Shown: piece after piece, positions 42,903 to 52,854 of the stretch | How positions within the stretch are numbered: the first letter of the stretch is position 1 | Layout of the letters: each line of letters begins with the position of its first letter | Assembly: GCA_947492185.1 (NCBI GenBank) | Contig: CANLMR010000002.1 | Location: 372,001-436,000, forward strand | Length of the DNA stretch: 64,000 nucleotides | Direction: 5' to 3' | DNA from: an uncultured Tenacibaculum sp. | GTDB lineage: Bacteria; Bacteroidota; Bacteroidia; Flavobacteriales; Flavobacteriaceae | Translations under genes and position numbers: made by a program | The notes under the pieces: model-generated | Databases searched by the model: none | The model's input: the letters and a program-made list of their open reading frames with translations, nothing else | Told to the model about the DNA's origin: nothing

Positions 42903-44246
42903 ATGAGTGGTAATTTTAAAAACAAAAAATTCCAAGAGCTTTTAGACAGATTACAACAAGATAGTTGGCAATTAGAGTTAATCATTTCTGGTTTTGCCAT
43001 TTTTGGTTTATTTACTGCTATACCTGAAATTAAGTTAAATTTAATTGTTTCTCAAAATGAGAAACAAATTTTTTCTTTTGTTCCTTATCTAGTAGCTTAT
43101 ATTGCTTGTTATATACTCATTTTTAACTTACTCTTTCATGTAACTTTAAGAGGATTGTGGATTGGAGCATTAGGATTACGTTATGTATCTGGTGATATTG
43201 ATTTTGAAAAATTAAACTACCATGATCGTTTTAAAAACTATTTAAAAAAGAAAATAGTTTCCTTTGATAGATATGTTGCTATTTTAGAAAATTATTGTAG
43301 TGTTTTATTTGCAGTTTCTTTTCTTCTTATTTTTTATGTCATATCTATTACAATTGTTATTATTTCATTGGTAACTGTAATGACATATATTATTGATAAT
43401 GAAAATTTAAACAAAGCATTTAGAATTACAATTGGTCTTATTTTGGTTTTAATTATATCTATTGGATCTATTCTAGTGTTCTTCGATTTTATTAGTCAAG
43501 GATACTTAAAAAAGAAGAAATGGTTATCAAAATTCTATTTCCCTTTTTACTGGATATTTAGCTTCATTACACTTTCATTTTTATACAGACCTTTGGTATA
43601 TAATTTTTTAGACAATAAATTCACAAGAAGAATTAGTTTTCTCCTTGTTCCTATTTACATTTTTATATCAGTAGCTAGTTCAGTAAAATATCAAAAGTCA
43701 AACTACTTAGAAAACACTAAATTTAATTCTGCTATTTATCTCGATAAAAAAGAATATCAAGATCAGCTAGTAAAAGAAAAAGATTTTGTAAAAAATGCTA
43801 GTATTCAATCGAAAGTTATAACCACCTCTTATATTAATTTTTTTAAAGTATTTACTGAAAATCTTGAAGAACGAATTTATAATTACGATCCTTCATTAAA
43901 ACCAGAAATAGATAATCGAGGCTTTAAAACAGGTGTGAAGTTTTCCGGATCATATAAAATCTCAAGAAAAAAGAGAGATAGTTTGGCTAAGAAATTTGTT
44001 CAAACATTTAATAATATTTATGAAATACGAATAGATTCTTTAAAATTTAATCCTGATTTCTTAGTTGGAAAAAACAAACAAGACCAAACCGGTTTTGAAA
44101 CTTTCATCCCTACTAAAAAGCTTTCTGAAGGTAAACATACTTTAAAACTTATCAGAAATTACATTAAAAGAAATGACTCTTTAAAAAAGAACGACACACT
44201 GAAACGAGTGGATGTAATCATACCTTTTTGGTATTTTAAAGATTAA
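42903..44246 (+). CDS. membrane protein of unknown family, paralogue 2
   Basis: A 447-residue protein, paralogue of the one at 34372 with the same layout. It has an N-terminal amphipathic QELLDRLQQDSWQLELIISG, about six helices up to residue ~265, then a soluble Lys-rich tail ending PFWYFKD. Conserved blocks are GLWIGALGLRYVSGDIDFEK, NYLKKKI with LENYCS, and FLYRPLVYNFLDNKFTRR. The strong conservation of charged and aromatic positions suggests a defined function, but none is known to me. It follows the ECF target gene and a terminator. Confidence 0.75.
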   Translation: MSGNFKNKKFQELLDRLQQDSWQLELIISGFAIFGLFTAIPEIKLNLIVSQNEKQIFSFVPYLVAYIACYILIFNLLFHVTLRGLWIGALGLRYVSGDIDFEKLNYHDRFKNYLKKKIVSFDRYVAILENYCSVLFAVSFLLIFYVISITIVIISLVTVMTYIIDNENLNKAFRITIGLILVLIISIGSILVFFDFISQGYLKKKKWLSKFYFPFYWIFSFITLSFLYRPLVYNFLDNKFTRRISFLLVPIYIFISVASSVKYQKSNYLENTKFNSAIYLDKKEYQDQLVKEKDFVKNASIQSKVITTSYINFFKVFTENLEERIYNYDPSLKPEIDNRGFKTGVKFSGSYKISRKKRDSLAKKFVQTFNNIYEIRIDSLKFNPDFLVGKNKQDQTGFETFIPTKKLSEGKHTLKLIRNYIKRNDSLKKNDTLKRVDVIIPFWYFKD

Positions 44247-44303
44247 TTTTTGAAATGAATAACAATAATTTACGTCATAAAATAACAAACCAAATATTTC
44301 TTT

Positions 44304-45642
44304 ATGAAACGCATTACAACATTATTATTTGTTATAACAATCATCACAAATAATTATTCTCAAACTGATTCTAAAATTTATGATATAATCAATTCTATTT
44401 CTGCTGAAAGAATTGAAACAGATATTACCAAACTAGCGAATTTTGGAACACGACATACATTAAGTGATACTATTTCAAATACAAGAAAGAGGAATAGGAG
44501 CAGCTAGACGTTGGATAAAAAAAGAATTTGAACAAATTTCAAAAGATTGTAACAATTGCTTAGAAGTTTTTTATCAAAAAGACTTAGTAAAAAAAGGAAC
44601 CAACCAAAGAATAACTAAAGATGTATGGGTAGTAAATGTTGTTGCTATTCAAAGAGGAACTAAAAACCCTAATAGTTTTATTATTATGAGTGGAGATATT
44701 GATTCTCGTATTTCTGATCCTAATAATTATACTGATGATGCACCTGGCGCAAATGATAATGCTACCGGAATGGCTGGATCACTTGAAGCAGCCAGGGTTT
44801 TAAGTAAATATAAATTTGACAATAGTATTATTTATGTTGGGCTTTCTGGCGAAGAACAAGGGTTATTTGGAGGAAAAGGATTAGCAAATTATGCCAAAGA
44901 ACAAAAATGGGATATTATTGGTATCATGAACAATGATATGATTGGAAATATTAAAGGAGTTGACGGTGTAATAGATAATCGTACGTTTAGAATTTTCTCT
45001 GAACCTGTTCCTCCAACTGAAACAGAAAGACAAAGAAGAGCACGTCGTTTTTATGGTGGTGAAGTAGATGGGATTTCGAGACAATTAGCACGCTACATAT
45101 ACAAAACTACAAAAACATACATGCCAGAAATGAACCCAAAAATGATTTATAGACTAGATCGTTTTGGGCGTGGTGGACATCATAGACCGTTTAATGATGC
45201 TGGTTTTGCTGGTATTAGAATTATGGAAGCTCATGAAAATTACACACAACAACATCAAGATATTAGAACTGAAAATGATATCGAATACGGTGATAAATTA
45301 AAGTTTGTAAATTTTGACTATGCTAAAAAATTAACAGCTGTTAATGCTATAAACTTAGCTAGTATCGCCTCTGCTCCTCTTGCTCCAAAAAATGTCGGTA
45401 TAGGTGGAATAGTTGAAGCTTCTGCCAAATTTTCTTGGGATAAAGTAAAGGGAGCTAAAGGTTATAAAATTTATTGGCGTGATACTACTTCTCCTACTTG
45501 GGATAATTTTAAATATATAGAGAATTTAACAGAGTTTACTTTAGAAGGAATTGTAATTGACAATTACTTCTTTGGTGTTAGTACAGTTGGAAAAAACGGT
45601 CATGAAAGTATCGTGAGCTTTCCTTCAAGAATTATACGTTAA
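44304..45642 (+). pseudogene. M28 family peptidase with a frameshift
   Basis: Two frames together encode one protein of about 445 residues: a signal peptide (MKRITTLLFVITIITNNYSQ), an M28 zinc-peptidase domain and a C-terminal fibronectin III-like domain. The first frame reads to SDTISNT and then leaves register. The second resumes ERGIGAARRWIKKEF. One surplus base near 44484 explains the break. The M28 site has DAPGANDNATG, SGEEQGLFGG, MNNDMIG and HHRPFNDAGF. The usual first ligand His is Asp (SGDIDSR). The break could be a real mutation, programmed shifting or a sequencing error. The M23 gene follows with no gap. Confidence 0.8.
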
Positions 45643-46434
45643 ATGATATTTCGTTTTTTCTTTATTAGCTTTTTAAGTCTTTCTTGGGGATATACTCAAG
45701 AAAAACCTAAATATATTTCTTTCAAACAAGAAAACCAGCAAATTAAAATATTTGTAAACAACCCGCTAGCATGCCCTACACATCTAAAAGTATTAAATAC
45801 TATTACAAAAAAGATAGATGTTTTTGATGTAAATGCTTTTGAAAAAAAACAAGTATTAAGTTTATCAGAAAAAGATAGCATAGTTATTTTAAAGAGTTTT
45901 AAATTCAAACTAAGCTATGGTAGTTCAGTTCCTATAAAAAAATATGACACAGTTTATAACTATGGCTTACCTTTTTTAAAAGGTAAACGATATAAAGTAT
46001 TACAAGGGCATAATACAAATTTCACACATAAGGGTTTATATTCTAAATATGCCATTGATTTTAAAATGAATATTGGACAAACTATTTGTGCTATGAGAGA
46101 TGGGGTTGTAGTTTCGGTTAAAGAAGATTCAAATAAAGGTGGACGAAAGAAAAAATACCGAAATGATGGAAATTACATTTTGATATATCATAATGATGGA
46201 TTATTTACTCAATATGTTCATTTAAAAAAAGACGGTGCTATTGTCAAAAAAGGAGATTCAGTAAAAAAATACCAAGCTATTGGATATTCTGGTAATACTG
46301 GATATAGCACACAACCTCATTTACATTTTGGAGTTTATAAAGTAACTAAAAATGGATTTGCTTCTATTCCTTATATTTTAGATTCAATACCTTCAAGAAA
46401 ATATACTAAAGGAAGATATGCCTACAATAAATAA
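45643..46434 (+). CDS. exported M23 family metallopeptidase
   Basis: A 263-residue protein with a signal peptide (first ~18 residues) and a LytM-type domain. HKGLYSKYAIDF supplies the first His and Asp, and HLHF (His226, His228) the catalytic and third ligand region. These zinc enzymes cut peptidoglycan cross-links or act as regulators of amidases. The ATG directly follows the stop of the M28 gene, and the YdeI-like gene overlaps its end by 17 bases, so the three form one operon. Confidence 0.9.
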   Translation: MIFRFFFISFLSLSWGYTQEKPKYISFKQENQQIKIFVNNPLACPTHLKVLNTITKKIDVFDVNAFEKKQVLSLSEKDSIVILKSFKFKLSYGSSVPIKKYDTVYNYGLPFLKGKRYKVLQGHNTNFTHKGLYSKYAIDFKMNIGQTICAMRDGVVVSVKEDSNKGGRKKKYRNDGNYILIYHNDGLFTQYVHLKKDGAIVKKGDSVKKYQAIGYSGNTGYSTQPHLHFGVYKVTKNGFASIPYILDSIPSRKYTKGRYAYNK

Positions 46435-46993
46435 ACCCATATTATATTTTGAACGTGATGTTGAGTGGTATGACTGGTTATTGGACAATCACGATAGATT
46501 CAAAGGTGTTTATCTGATATTTTATAAAAAAGATTCAGGAATCCCATCTATGACTTGGGTTGAAGCGGTAAAAATTGCGTTATGTTTTGGATGGATTGAT
46601 TCTACAGTTAAAAGTTTAGGAAATGGTAAAAGAAAGCAATATTTCTGTCCAAGAAATCCTAAAAGTGCATGGAGCAAGCTTAATAAAACTTATACAAAAG
46701 AATTACTTGATAAAAATTTAATTCAACAAAGCGGATTAAATTCAATCAAAATAGCTAAAGAAAATGGTGCTTGGTTTGAACTAGATAATGTTGAAAATTT
46801 AATCATTCCAGAAGATTTACAAACTGAATTTGATAAGAACAATAAAGCTTTTGAAAATTATAAAAACTTCGCTCCTTCTTATAGAAAAAGCTACCTATAT
46901 TGGTTACACAACACTAAAAGAGAAGCAACTCGTATAAAAAGAATTAATGAAATAATTATTTTATGTGAGGCTAATAAAAAGAGTCTATCTTGA
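46418..46993 (+). CDS. YdeI/OmpD-associated family protein
   Basis: A 191-residue cytoplasmic protein of the YdeI-like family. Conserved features are WLLDNHDRFKGVYLIFYKK, MTWVEAVKIALCFGWIDS, and the C-terminal APSYRKSYLYWLHNTKREAT that recurs in the family. Relatives are tied to bacteriocin or peptide stress, but the mechanism is not known. It overlaps the M23 peptidase gene by 17 bases. Confidence 0.85.
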   Translation: MPTINKPILYFERDVEWYDWLLDNHDRFKGVYLIFYKKDSGIPSMTWVEAVKIALCFGWIDSTVKSLGNGKRKQYFCPRNPKSAWSKLNKTYTKELLDKNLIQQSGLNSIKIAKENGAWFELDNVENLIIPEDLQTEFDKNNKAFENYKNFAPSYRKSYLYWLHNTKREATRIKRINEIIILCEANKKSLS

Positions 46994-47078
46994 ATTTATT
47001 TATAAAATCGTTAACATTGTTACTGGTAAAATAGTAATAACTTCACAATTCTTTAATCAAATTTTAAATTTTATTAAC

Positions 47079-49682
47079 ATGATTACTAAACGACCAAGAC
47101 TGATTCTTACAGCATTCTTGGCGCTTTTTATTCTAGGTACTACAGATATTAATGCGCAAAGAAGAAAAAAGAAAAAAGAAAAAGATGCCAAGGCTAAAAC
47201 AGAAATGCCTAAAAAGAAAGAAAAGCCTAAAAAAACTATTGCTAGCTTAACTAAAAAAAACAGCAAAATTGAAGGGCTTTTTACTATCTACCAAGATTCT
47301 ATATCTGGTAATGTAAAACTTTTGATAAAAAAAGATCAGTTAAATAAAGATTACATTTATTTTTCTCAAATTGCTGATGGTGTCACAGAAGCAAATGCTT
47401 TTAGAGGCGCTTACCAAGGATCCACAGTATTTCACATCAAAAAATACTTCAATAAAATTGAGTTTGTAGCCCCTAATATTTCTTTTTATTTTGATAAAAA
47501 TAATGCTATTTCTAAATCTGCAGAAGCAAATACAAGTGATGCTATAATTGCTAGTTCAAAAATTTTAGCTTCAGATGATAAAAAAGGAGAATATTTAATT
47601 GATGCAAATGGTTTATTTCTATCTGAAGCATTAACTAGAATTAAACAACCTAGTTTTCCTGGTAGATCTCCTTTTGCGTTCAAATTGGGTCGTTTTGATA
47701 AAAATAAGTCTAAAATTAATACTATTAAAAACTATCCTGAAAACACAAATATTAAAACCGAATATGTTTTTAATAATCCAACAGTTTTAAACCGTGGATC
47801 AAGAGCTATTAAAGATGGTAGATATGTTTCCATTAAAGTATTCCATACTTTCATGAATATGCCTGATGATGGGTATGAAGTTCGTTTTGATGACCCTCGT
47901 GTAGGTTTCTTTACTACACAAGTAAATGACATGACAAGCACTCAAACTATAAACTACAGAGATTTAGTACATAGATGGAGATTAATTAAAAAAGACCCTA
48001 GTGCTGCTGTTTCTGAACCAGTAACACCTATTACTTGGTGGATAGAAAATTCCACACCGGTAGAATGGAGACAAACAATTAAAGAAGGAGTTTTAGCTTG
48101 GAATGTAGCTTTTGAAAAGGCTGGCTTTAAAAATGCCATGGTAGTAAAAATTCAACCAGATAATGCAGACTGGGATGCTGGAGATGTTCGTTATAATGTT
48201 TTACGTTGGACATCTTCTCCTAACCCACCTTTTGGTGGTTATGGACCTAGTTTTGTAAATCCAAGAACAGGAGAAATTTTAGGTGCTGATATCATGCTAG
48301 AGTATGTACACTTTACAAATAGAGTAAAATTAGAACGTATAATTAATTCTGTGGCTGATGCAAATTCAGAAGAAGAAGCTATGCACATTTTTGATGATCA
48401 TAAAAATTTAATGAAATGTTCTGCAGGACATTTGATGCATGAGAATACAATGTTTGCTCAAACAGTTTTAAAAGCTTATGGTGCTTCAACTCTTGAATTA
48501 GAAGGGTTAAGAAAAGAAAACATGATGCGTTTAATTATGCATGAAGTTGGACATACACTTGGATTAAACCATAATATGAAAGGAAGTCATTTACACTCTC
48601 CTGCTCAATTAGCTGATCCAAATTATATTAAAGGTAAAAGTTTATCTAACTCTGTAATGGAATATCCTGCTATTAATATTACTAATGATAGAACTAAACA
48701 AGGCCATTACTATGATATGGCTGTAGGGCCTTATGATTTATGGGCTATTCAATTCGGGTATAAACCATTTAATAATCAAGCAGAAATGGATGCTCTACTT
48801 GCAGAATCTACTAAACCAGAATTAATTTTTGGTAATGATGCTGATGATATGCGTTCACCTGGTAAAGCAATTGACCCTAGGGGAATGACTGGTGATTTAT
48901 CTAATGACCCTATTACCTATGCTACTGACAGGATAAAACTTGTTAATAATATGATTAGAAAATTAAAATCTAGTCTATCAAAAGAAGGTCATTCTTATCA
49001 AGAATTACGTAATGCTTACTATATATTAAACGGACAATCAGCAAGAGCTGGTGATGTAATATCAAGATTTATTGGTGGTGTTTATGTAGATAGAGCTATG
49101 CAAGGACAACAAGGTGAAAATCAACCATATACTCCTGTAAGTTATACAGATCAAAAAAGAGCAATGAATGCTTTAAAAACTCATATTTTCGCTCCAAATG
49201 CTTTCAAAGTTCCAAAAGATTTATATAATTATTTAGCTAGACAAAGAAGGGGTTATAACTTTTTCGGTGGACCAGAAGATCCTAAAATTCATACACAAGT
49301 ATTAGGATATCAAAGAAGAGTATTAGCTCATATTTTGCATCCTAATACACTTCAAAGAATTTCTGACTCCGAATTATATGGAAATAAGTATAAATTATCT
49401 GAGTTTATGACAGATTTAAATAATGCTGTTTTCAGAAATGATATTTATAGTTCAGTAAATTCTTTCCGTCAAAATTTACAAACAGAATACACAAAAATGT
49501 TGTTAAGCATGGTTAACGGAAAAGGTAAAAACAGATTTACGAATTCGTCTAAAGCTATGGCATTATATAATTTAAAGAAAATCAAAACTTGGGTTAGCAA
49601 TGGCACAGGAGACGTTATGACAAAAGCACATAAAAATCAATTAAAAACTTTAATCACCAATACATTAAAAGAAGTGAAATAA
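47079..49682 (+). CDS. exported zinc metallopeptidase (DUF5117/DUF5118 type)
   Basis: An 867-residue protein starting at ATG 47079 (MITKRPRLILTAFLALFILG, signal peptide). A longer frame from 46965 overlaps the previous gene. After a Lys-rich stretch (RRKKKKEKDAKAK) come a DUF5118-like N-terminal region and a DUF5117 segment, then a metzincin-type site HEVGHTLGLNH at 488-498. Family members are periplasmic or surface peptidases of Bacteroidota. Full length. Substrate unknown; nutrient peptides are likely. A terminator follows. Confidence 0.9.
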   Translation: MITKRPRLILTAFLALFILGTTDINAQRRKKKKEKDAKAKTEMPKKKEKPKKTIASLTKKNSKIEGLFTIYQDSISGNVKLLIKKDQLNKDYIYFSQIADGVTEANAFRGAYQGSTVFHIKKYFNKIEFVAPNISFYFDKNNAISKSAEANTSDAIIASSKILASDDKKGEYLIDANGLFLSEALTRIKQPSFPGRSPFAFKLGRFDKNKSKINTIKNYPENTNIKTEYVFNNPTVLNRGSRAIKDGRYVSIKVFHTFMNMPDDGYEVRFDDPRVGFFTTQVNDMTSTQTINYRDLVHRWRLIKKDPSAAVSEPVTPITWWIENSTPVEWRQTIKEGVLAWNVAFEKAGFKNAMVVKIQPDNADWDAGDVRYNVLRWTSSPNPPFGGYGPSFVNPRTGEILGADIMLEYVHFTNRVKLERIINSVADANSEEEAMHIFDDHKNLMKCSAGHLMHENTMFAQTVLKAYGASTLELEGLRKENMMRLIMHEVGHTLGLNHNMKGSHLHSPAQLADPNYIKGKSLSNSVMEYPAINITNDRTKQGHYYDMAVGPYDLWAIQFGYKPFNNQAEMDALLAESTKPELIFGNDADDMRSPGKAIDPRGMTGDLSNDPITYATDRIKLVNNMIRKLKSSLSKEGHSYQELRNAYYILNGQSARAGDVISRFIGGVYVDRAMQGQQGENQPYTPVSYTDQKRAMNALKTHIFAPNAFKVPKDLYNYLARQRRGYNFFGGPEDPKIHTQVLGYQRRVLAHILHPNTLQRISDSELYGNKYKLSEFMTDLNNAVFRNDIYSSVNSFRQNLQTEYTKMLLSMVNGKGKNRFTNSSKAMALYNLKKIKTWVSNGTGDVMTKAHKNQLKTLITNTLKEVK

Positions 49683-49704
49683 GTTTTTATTATAAATACT
49701 TATG

Positions 49705-49738
49705 AAACCGTGATAAAAAATATCACGGTTTCTTTATT
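49705..49738 (+). terminator. intrinsic terminator after the metallopeptidase gene
   Basis: An 11-bp stem (AAACCGTGATA with TATCACGGTTT) and a 5-base A loop, with a broken T run. Confidence 0.8.
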
Positions 49739-49746
49739 TTTATACT

Positions 49747-50631
49747 ATGGCAAAAATCTTACTTACTGGAGGTACTGGGTTAATAGGAAAAGAACTAGAA
49801 AATTTACTTACTAAGAACAATCATGAAGTATGTATTTTAACTCGTAACCCTAAAGCTAATAATCATTTTGAATGGAATATCAATACTAATTTTATTGATG
49901 ACAAAGCTTTTGAAAACTTAGACTATATAATCCATTTAGCTGGAGCTGGAATTGCTGATAAAAAATGGACAAAAACTAGAAAAGAAGAATTGATAAATAG
50001 CAGAGTCAAATCCGCTAATCTTTTATTTTCAAAAATTAAAAAATTGCAAATCCCTTTAAAAGGCTTTATCAGCTCGTCTGGAATAGGTTACTATGGAACT
50101 TTAACTTCTGATAAAATTTATACTGAGGAAGATACTCCTGCGTCAGACTTTATTGCAAAAATTTGTGTTGAATGGGAAAATGCGGCTCATCAATTCAAAA
50201 AACTGAATATACCTGTAACCATTTTAAGAACTGGTGTTGTTTTAAGCGAAAATGGAGGTGCTTTAAAAAAAATAAATACTCCTTTATTTTTATCTGCCTT
50301 AGGAAATGGAAAACAATACATTCCATGGATTCATATTGATGATTTATGTAATCTATATAGAAAAACGGTCGAAGAAGATAATTTTACAGGAATTTATAAT
50401 GCTGTAGCACCAGAACATCAAACTAATTCTTCATTTACTAAAATACTTGGTAAAACTTTAAAAAAACTAGTTACCCCTATAAATATTCCTAACTTTATAT
50501 TAAAAATTGTTTTAGGTGAATTAGCTGCGATTGTTTTACAAGGAAGTAGAATTTCATCAGTAAAAACTGAAAAACAGTATCGTTTTAAATTCCCAAATTT
50601 AGAAGACGCTTTAAAAAGTATATATAAATAA
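49747..50631 (+). CDS. TIGR01777-type NAD(P)-binding epimerase
   Basis: A 294-residue extended-SDR protein. GGTGLIG near residues 8-14 binds the nucleotide. The block HLAGAGIADKKWTKTRKEE and the TILRTGVVLSENGGALKK stretch identify the TIGR01777/YfcH group. Tyr in SSGIGYYG takes the place of the catalytic YxxxK region. Cytoplasmic. The biological substrate is unknown; YfcH relatives are linked to sulfur or sugar nucleotide metabolism only loosely. Confidence 0.88.
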   Translation: MAKILLTGGTGLIGKELENLLTKNNHEVCILTRNPKANNHFEWNINTNFIDDKAFENLDYIIHLAGAGIADKKWTKTRKEELINSRVKSANLLFSKIKKLQIPLKGFISSSGIGYYGTLTSDKIYTEEDTPASDFIAKICVEWENAAHQFKKLNIPVTILRTGVVLSENGGALKKINTPLFLSALGNGKQYIPWIHIDDLCNLYRKTVEEDNFTGIYNAVAPEHQTNSSFTKILGKTLKKLVTPINIPNFILKIVLGELAAIVLQGSRISSVKTEKQYRFKFPNLEDALKSIYK

Positions 50632-50662
50632 AAAAGACCTAAAATTTTCTAGGCCTTTTTTT
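50631..50662. terminator. imperfect bidirectional terminator
   Basis: A short imperfect stem (AAAAAGACCTA with TAGGCCTTTTT, one mismatch) with a T run between the epimerase gene and the convergent DUF6263-like gene. Confidence 0.6.
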
Positions 50663-50681
50663 AAACTTAGTTATTAACTAA

Positions 50682-51413
50682 CTATATTTTCTTTATTGTA
50701 ACTTCAGAATTAGTTTTCATACTCATTCCCATCATATTAGCATCTATATCCATTTTTACAGCAGATGCCATTCCTGAATTTCTATCAATTTGAACTGAAC
50801 CATTAATCTTAGCCCCAGGAATTAAATCAATCTTTCCTGAAATATCAGCAAAAACAAAATCTTTTGTAATTTTGGTTACTTTATAGGTTAACACCATTTC
50901 AGCTCCATTCGTTTTTTGGGTATTTTCCCATGTAGAACCAACTTCAACTGCTTCTTCAGGATATATAACAGTACTCATTTGATCTTTTAACTTAGTAACT
51001 CCGGCAACTTCAGGCACAAGTTTTATTAATTTACTATTCCCTAATTTATCCATATTAAGAAAAATAATGGTTTCTAATAAAGGCTTCATAGTGTTAGCAA
51101 ACTTTTTTTGCTCAGCATTTAATTCCTCCTCTTTCATTTTAGAGTTATAATTTAACTTTTGCCCTCCTTGTTCCATTTTTGTTGAGAAATAAGTAAATTG
51201 ATTTTTCACATTATAATCTTTAGACTTAGCCTCTTCAACTAACATATCCATAATCATTTCCATGTCCATAACCATCACTCCCATATCTTGTTTCATAACC
51301 ATATGAGTTTGATACTTATCTCCTTTTTTAACATTCAGCCTTAATAAAACTTTTTCTTGTCCAAAACTTACTACTGTTGATAATAACAATAAAGCAGTTA
51401 CTATTTTTTTCAT
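50682..51413 (-). CDS. exported DUF6263-like protein
   Basis: A 243-residue protein with a signal peptide (MKKIVTALLLLSTVVSFGQ) and a beta-rich body. KVLLRLNVKKGDKYQTHMVM at the start and IYPEEAVEVGSTWENTQ in the middle fit the DUF6263 type. The Met-rich N-terminal part (MGVMVMDMEMIMDM) is conspicuous. The function is unknown; a periplasmic or secreted protein is expected. Transcribed separately from the E2 gene, with a strong terminator between. Confidence 0.75.
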   Translation of the reverse strand: MKKIVTALLLLSTVVSFGQEKVLLRLNVKKGDKYQTHMVMKQDMGVMVMDMEMIMDMLVEEAKSKDYNVKNQFTYFSTKMEQGGQKLNYNSKMKEEELNAEQKKFANTMKPLLETIIFLNMDKLGNSKLIKLVPEVAGVTKLKDQMSTVIYPEEAVEVGSTWENTQKTNGAEMVLTYKVTKITKDFVFADISGKIDLIPGAKINGSVQIDRNSGMASAVKMDIDANMMGMSMKTNSEVTIKKI

Positions 51414-51444
51414 TTTCTATATTTTAAAATTTCTGCAAATATAT

Positions 51445-51485
51445 AAAAACAAAAGGCTCAAGAAATTCTTGAGCCTTTTGTTTTT
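51445..51485 (-). terminator. long terminator after the E2 gene
   Basis: A near-perfect stem of about 20 bp, including AAAAGGCTCAAGAA and its complement, with a single-base centre. It follows the gene that stops at 51501. Confidence 0.85.
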
Positions 51486-51500
51486 AATTTATAATTTTTA

Positions 51501-52820
51501 TTAAAAATCTTGGTTTACATCCCAAGCTTCAATAATATCTTTAAACGTTTTAATAAACATTCCTCCTAAAGCACCATTTACAACTCTATGGTCATATGAA
51601 TGAGATACAATCATTTTGTGGCGTATTCCGATTAAATCTCCTTCAGGAGTTTCAATAACTGCAGGCTTTTTAATAATTGCTCCTAAAGCTAATATAGCAA
51701 CTTGAGGTTGATTAATAATTGGAGTTCCTGTTATACTACCAAAACTACCAACATTTGTTACAGTATAAGTTCCTCCTTGGATTTCATCTGGTTTTAATTT
51801 ATTAGCTCTAGATCTTTGTGCTAAATCATTAACCTGTTTAGTCATTCCTACTAAACTTAATTGATCTGCATTTTTTATTACAGGAACAATTAAATTACCA
51901 TCAGGTAATGCTGCTGCCATTCCTAAATTAATATTCCCTCTTTTGATAATCTTATCACCATCAACAGAAATATTAATTAAAGGATGTTTTTTAATCGTTT
52001 GTGCAATAGCTTGCATGAATATTGGAGTAAATGTTAATTTATCTCCTTCTCTTTTTTGGAATTCGTTCTTTACTTTATTTCTCCAATTTACAACATTAGT
52101 AACGTCAACTTCAATAAAAGACTGAACGTGAGCTGATGTTTGAACTGAAGCAACCATATGCTTAGAAATCAGCTTACCCATTCTACTCATTTCAATAATC
52201 TCATCTTTTCCTGAAATAGATACTTGAGCAGTTTCAACTTTTTTAGGTTTTTCAATATCGAATTGAATAGGAGTATTACCAGAAGTATTTTTTGACTGAT
52301 TACCTCTATTTTCTATATAAGCTAAAATATCACTCTTAGTAACTCTACCTTCTTTTCCTGTTCCGTTTATTCCTTCTAATTCTTCTAAAGAAATCCCTTC
52401 AGTTTTAGCAATACTTTTTACTAAAGGAGAATAAAAACGATCACTAGAAGAAGTATCTAATCCTGCAACCGAAGTTTTTACATCTTCGATAGAGCTTTCT
52501 ATTTCCTTAGCAGCAACTTCTGTAGTTTCTTTAACAGATTCAGCAGCAGGCGACTCAGCAACTACTTCTGCTCCTTCTCCATCTGTTTCAATAATTGCTA
52601 TAGTTTGACCAACTTGAACAACATCATCCTTTTCAAATAAAATCTCAACAAGTTTTCCTTCAACTTCACTAGGTACTTCACTATCTACTTTATCAGTAGC
52701 AACTTCCACAACGGTATCATCCATTTCAATCATATCTCCTACCTCTTTAATCCAAGAAGTAATTGTTGCTTCAGCAACGCTCTCACCCATTTTAGGAAGT
52801 TTTAATTCAAATCTTGCCAT
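51501..52820 (-). CDS. 2-oxo acid dehydrogenase E2 (lipoyl acyltransferase)
   Basis: A 439-residue acyltransferase core subunit. The lipoyl domain has the attachment Lys44 in TDKVDSEV. A Glu/Ala-rich linker follows, then an E3-binding domain (about 132-168, YSPLVKSIAKTEGI and GTGKEGRVTKSDIL) and the catalytic domain. The active-site motif normally HxxxDG is His411-RVV-Asn415-G (DHRVVNGALGG), so the Asp is Asn. It may serve the branched-chain or 2-oxoglutarate complex. No E1 gene is adjacent. The lpdA product at 21868 is a likely E3 partner. Confidence 0.9.
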   Translation of the reverse strand: MARFELKLPKMGESVAEATITSWIKEVGDMIEMDDTVVEVATDKVDSEVPSEVEGKLVEILFEKDDVVQVGQTIAIIETDGEGAEVVAESPAAESVKETTEVAAKEIESSIEDVKTSVAGLDTSSSDRFYSPLVKSIAKTEGISLEELEGINGTGKEGRVTKSDILAYIENRGNQSKNTSGNTPIQFDIEKPKKVETAQVSISGKDEIIEMSRMGKLISKHMVASVQTSAHVQSFIEVDVTNVVNWRNKVKNEFQKREGDKLTFTPIFMQAIAQTIKKHPLINISVDGDKIIKRGNINLGMAAALPDGNLIVPVIKNADQLSLVGMTKQVNDLAQRSRANKLKPDEIQGGTYTVTNVGSFGSITGTPIINQPQVAILALGAIIKKPAVIETPEGDLIGIRHKMIVSHSYDHRVVNGALGGMFIKTFKDIIEAWDVNQDF

Positions 52821-52846
52821 AATATCGATTGATTTCTTTTGCAGTG

Positions 52847-52854
52847 CAAAAATA
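52847..52854 (-). promoter_or_regulatory. TAnnTTTG promoter box of the E2 gene
   Basis: On the minus strand TATTTTTG matches the -7 consensus; the start would be near 52840, 20 bases before the ATG. Confidence 0.45.
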
